IMG/VR virus record: IMGVR_UViG_3300020190_000210 | Location: 1-33,388 of that record | Reading direction: 5' to 3' (one strand) | DNA from: a virus | Length of the DNA: 33,388 nt | Part shown: piece after piece, positions 31,223-33,388 of the stretch | Layout: the number at the start of each line of letters is the position of its first letter | How positions within the stretch are numbered: the stretch's first letter is position 1 | Notes under the pieces: generated by a model | Database searches by the model: none | Seen by the model: the letters and a program-made list of their open reading frames with translations, nothing else | What the model was told of the DNA's origin: nothing | Translations under genes and position numbers: made by a program

Positions 31223-31655
31223 GGGATTATTTGATCACGTAAATCATATTCGTGAGATTAAAGATCCTAATTATTATGTTAACTTGACTGATGAAGAAAA
31301 GAAGTCATTTAACAAATATATGCTTGTACGCATATTGAGTATGGATAATGATGTGATTGAAGAAATGGCGATAATATCAAAGTATTTTCAGGTAATACCT
31401 GAAGCACAATTTTATAAGGTATTAATTGATGTAATTCCAAGAGGAAGAAAGTTTTGTAAGTATATCAAGAAAAGTACTGAAAATGTAAACGAAACTATAT
31501 TAGAATGCATTTGTAATAAGTTTACTGTAGGGAAAAGAGATGCTACGGATTATTACAACATACTTATGTCAAACGATACTGGTATTCAAGAACTTGTATC
31601 TTTAATTGAAGGATATGGATATAGTGAAAAAGAGGTAGAAAAGTTATTTAAATAA
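31179..31655 (+). CDS. Clamp-loader small subunit, T4 gp62-like
   Basis: The 158-residue protein matches the gp62 pattern: an N-terminal segment (KSKGLFDHVNHIREIKDPNY), a helical part FNKYMLVRILSMDNDVIEEM, then the conserved EAQFYKVLIDVIPRGRKFCK (T4 gp62 has a comparable 'HFNYLMAAVPRGKRYGKW') and CNKFTVGKRDATDYYNILMS, equivalent to the gp62 'RY-x-V-N-x-x-D-A-x-x-Y-x-x-I-L' element. The gp44 ATPase and the gp45 clamp are not in the window. With gp44 it would load the sliding clamp for the replicase and late transcription. The ATG at 31179 overlaps the upstream gene; this start is chosen because the product then begins with a family-like N-terminus. The dNMP kinase gene follows one base after its stop. 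Confidence 0.7.
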   Translation: MKSKKTFDIEKTKSKGLFDHVNHIREIKDPNYYVNLTDEEKKSFNKYMLVRILSMDNDVIEEMAIISKYFQVIPEAQFYKVLIDVIPRGRKFCKYIKKSTENVNETILECICNKFTVGKRDATDYYNILMSNDTGIQELVSLIEGYGYSEKEVEKLFK

Positions 31656-31656
31656 T

Positions 31657-32298
31657 ATGAAAATTATAGGAATAAGTGGAATTGCTCGTAGTGGTAAAGA
31701 TTTATTTACTACAGTTGCACAAAACATCTTAAAAGATAAAGGATTTAAAACTGATCGTTGTGCATTGGCGTATGAATTAAAGAATGATTTAAAAGATCTT
31801 ATTAAAGATAAGACCGGTATAAATGTTTTTACTGAAGATACTAATGAAAAGAATATTATTCGACCATTACTTGTTGCTTATGGTGACGTGATGCGAAAGA
31901 TTAGTGAGGGTACGTACTGGACATCCAAAGTTGAGACTCGTATAAGTACATTAAAATCCGATGTAATTTTTATTACTGATATACGGTATGATGTTTATCC
32001 AGAAGATGAGTGTAATTGGCTTCAAAGAAAAATGAATGGTAAATTGATTCATTTAACTAAATATCAAATGTCCCCCGCGCCTTCTAAACGAAGAATTACT
32101 ACGTCTAAGCCGGTTAAAATATATGAAGCCGCGCCCAATGAACATGAATTGTTTAATAGTCCTAAACTAAGAGCTAAATCGGATTATGCGTTTGAATGGG
32201 AAGATCAGAGTAATAAATTAGGAGAATATAAGCTAGAAGAACATCCTTATATTGTTGAAAATGTTACTAAAGCACTTCAAAAAATCAGCGTAATTTAA
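31657..32298 (+). CDS. Deoxynucleoside monophosphate kinase, T4 gp1-like
   Basis: The 213-residue protein starts MKIIGISGIARSGKDLFTTV, with a P-loop GIARSGKD at 8-15, the exact type found in phage dNMP kinases. ALAYELKNDLKDLI, a substrate-loop TGINVFTEDTNEKNIIRPLL, LVAYGDVMRKI with the conserved Asp, and SDVIFITDIRYDVYPED, giving a second acidic strand, follow as in the family. It phosphorylates dNMPs to dNDPs, recycling nucleotides from host DNA breakdown and feeding dNTP pools together with the phage reductase. It begins one base after the clamp-loader stop, so both form an operon. The 3' end overlaps the convergent minus-strand gene by 14 bases. Confidence 0.85.
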   Translation: MKIIGISGIARSGKDLFTTVAQNILKDKGFKTDRCALAYELKNDLKDLIKDKTGINVFTEDTNEKNIIRPLLVAYGDVMRKISEGTYWTSKVETRISTLKSDVIFITDIRYDVYPEDECNWLQRKMNGKLIHLTKYQMSPAPSKRRITTSKPVKIYEAAPNEHELFNSPKLRAKSDYAFEWEDQSNKLGEYKLEEHPYIVENVTKALQKISVI

Positions 32299-32566
32299 TT
32301 CGTTTGATTTCATGTGATCCATTATGATAGAATACTATTTCTGGATCTGTTGTTTTTGTTTTAAAATACTCTACTAAGTTACTGACAGAAGAATTAATTG
32401 TGTTAATGTATAAGTTGTTACATTCTTCTGATTTAAGAGCTTTTCTTTGTTTTTGACAATTACAAATTTTATTTAAAACAGACTGACAATTTTTTAAAGG
32501 ATTAAAAAATGAGATGTTATCGTTGCCAAATTTATTTATAAAATCTTGATATCCTCCTACATTCAT
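32285..32566 (-). CDS. Unknown protein, last gene of minus-strand cluster
   Basis: The 93-residue product (MNVGGYQDFINKFGNDNISF at the start) is not recognised. It has four cysteines (C at about 27, 35, 37 and 49) and a Lys/Glu-rich middle (QKQRKALKSEECNNL). Its ATG overlaps the TGA of the upstream membrane protein gene (ATGA), the arrangement of translationally coupled genes, which supports both as real. It ends 14 bases inside the convergent dNMP kinase gene. Confidence 0.6.
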   Translation of the reverse strand: MNVGGYQDFINKFGNDNISFFNPLKNCQSVLNKICNCQKQRKALKSEECNNLYINTINSSVSNLVEYFKTKTTDPEIVFYHNGSHEIKRIKLR

Positions 32567-32952
32567 AATAATTTTCTTATTATTAAATATATAAATAAAC
32601 TAAAAATGTAATTAATAGGAAATAATATTAACGAATATTCGACTGGATACCCCAAATAACTAACAAAGCTACTTATACTGAGTAAAGTACTCCAAAAACA
32701 GAGACATATAGGGCAACTAATTAATTTTGTTAAATAACCTGGGTATTTTTCATACAAAAAATTTGGGTAATTACTCATTACGTCTTCCTCTAGTTTGTAC
32801 TTTTCAAACTCAGGTAATTTTAATAAATTTCGAGTGTTTGTTAACTTACCGATAGTTTGTACAATATCACTTTCAAACCAAATTAATAGTAGAAATGAAA
32901 TTTCACAGATAGCTGCCAAATCTAATATTAGATGTATAAACATATTAAACAT
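32563..32952 (-). CDS. Multi-pass membrane protein with CPxC motif (DUF1360-like)
   Basis: The 129-residue protein has an N-terminal membrane segment (MFIHLILDLAAICEISFLLL), a charged loop (about 36-72) and two more hydrophobic segments at about 80-126 (CFWSTLLSISSFVSYLGYPV, then YSLILFPINYIFSLFIYLII). The motif KLISCPICLCFW just before the second helix, with CPxC, recalls small bacterial and phage membrane proteins of the DUF1360 type; function is unknown. Its stop overlaps the next start, and it lies two bases after the stop of the upstream 134-residue gene. Confidence 0.65.
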   Translation of the reverse strand: MFNMFIHLILDLAAICEISFLLLIWFESDIVQTIGKLTNTRNLLKLPEFEKYKLEEDVMSNYPNFLYEKYPGYLTKLISCPICLCFWSTLLSISSFVSYLGYPVEYSLILFPINYIFSLFIYLIIRKLL

Positions 32953-32954
32953 AA

Positions 32955-33359
32955 TTAAAGAAGTTTACTTGTATACCATTTATCATTAATATCTATTAAT
33001 CCACGATTATAATCGATTAAATTTTTAATTTTTAATATAAATATATCGAATTCGGCCTCACCAATTTGTCCGCTATCTTCTAACATCAACTGTAACATAT
33101 TAAAGAATTCAAAACTTTCATTTGTTAATTTATTGGCGTCAAATTCTAGAGTAACATTGTTTACTTTGGGATCTTCATAACGTTTTAATTTTTTAGATAG
33201 ATCAAATTTAGTATTTTTTTGTTCAATATTAATGTATTGATCATATGGAACGTCTGTATAAATGTTATCACACCAAGGTTCCAATAACGCTAATTTATAA
33301 GCATCACAATTTTTAACCACAAATCCCACATCATATCGTTTAGGAACAATTGGTTTCAT
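32955..33359 (-). CDS. Unknown protein, start possibly outside window
   Basis: The product (MKPIVPKRYDVGFVVKNCDA from the ATG at 33359) is not recognised. It is 134 residues, mixed alpha/beta, with a C-terminal helix-rich part (EFFNMLQLMLEDSGQIGEAE). The frame stays open upstream to the window edge and would add GHFVKHNDT before this Met, so the true start may be outside. Positions 33360-33388 hold nothing else I can call. It is followed closely by the membrane protein gene, forming a minus-strand cluster. Confidence 0.6.
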   Translation of the reverse strand: MKPIVPKRYDVGFVVKNCDAYKLALLEPWCDNIYTDVPYDQYINIEQKNTKFDLSKKLKRYEDPKVNNVTLEFDANKLTNESFEFFNMLQLMLEDSGQIGEAEFDIFILKIKNLIDYNRGLIDINDKWYTSKLL

Positions 33360-33388
33360 AGTATCATTATGTTTTACAAAATGTCCCA

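Noticed and set aside
1-33388. CRISPR arrays, tRNA genes, insertion sequences, rRNA
   Set aside because: No regularly spaced repeats, cloverleaf-like segments or transposase genes were seen when reading both strands; small tRNAs could be missed without a covariance search.

Overview
The window is part of the genome of a contractile-tailed (myovirus) phage with a distant T4-like tail and an AT-rich genome. The signs are a 163-residue gp19-type tail tube protein, a gp26-family protein directly upstream of a very long tape measure gene, a LysM/gp53-like baseplate protein, a gp27-like hub, and T4-type replication proteins (gp32-like SSB, UvsX, gp41/DnaB-like helicase, gp62-like clamp-loader subunit, gp1-like dNMP kinase). 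These sit beside a family A DNA polymerase domain instead of the T4 family B enzyme. A separate Pol A polymerase domain beside a DnaB-type helicase recalls Rhodothermus phage RM378 as I remember it, but this is not checked. The host is not identifiable.

Layout: positions 1-223 (minus) carry the 5' part of a zinc-ribbon, homing-endonuclease-like gene. Positions 327-12431 (plus) are the tail module: tail tube with its own terminator, a nucleotidyltransferase, the gp26-family gene with an apparent +1 frameshift extension, tape measure, baseplate proteins and hub. Positions 12463-21146 are the replication/recombination module: Pol A domain, two unknown proteins, SSB, UvsX, a FEN/RNase H-type exonuclease with an internal UAG, and DnaB-like helicase. 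Positions 21264-32298 hold a B12-dependent (class II) ribonucleotide reductase, small membrane/secreted proteins, a MoxR/CobS-like AAA+ plus VWA pair, a winged-helix protein, a DUF4338/DruA-like protein, a UvdE-like endonuclease, the clamp-loader small subunit and dNMP kinase. Positions 32285-33388 carry a minus-strand cluster of unknown small genes, one a membrane protein.

Control: genes of the replication half are preceded by sigma70-like TTGACA/TATAAT promoters. At four genes (polymerase, helicase, DruA-like, UvdE-like) the -10 hexamer ends exactly six bases before the start codon, which predicts leaderless mRNAs. Several other genes, mostly structural, instead carry the octamer TATTTATA upstream. 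Most starts lack a Shine-Dalgarno sequence. Intrinsic terminators isolate the tail tube, SSB, secreted protein and winged-helix genes as single units.

The most interesting observations are: an in-frame UAG flanked by two leucine codons exactly at the catalytic N-terminal motif of the exonuclease (possible ribosome hop, or a broken gene), with no TAG terminators among the called genes; a start-less +1 reading frame between the gp26-family gene and the tape measure; the leaderless geometry; a G-poor UUAA-rich gp32 leader that looks like an autogenous operator; a palindromic operator-like 14-mer shared by two neighbouring promoters; and the AAA+/metallopeptidase-VWA pair next to a cobalamin-dependent reductase.
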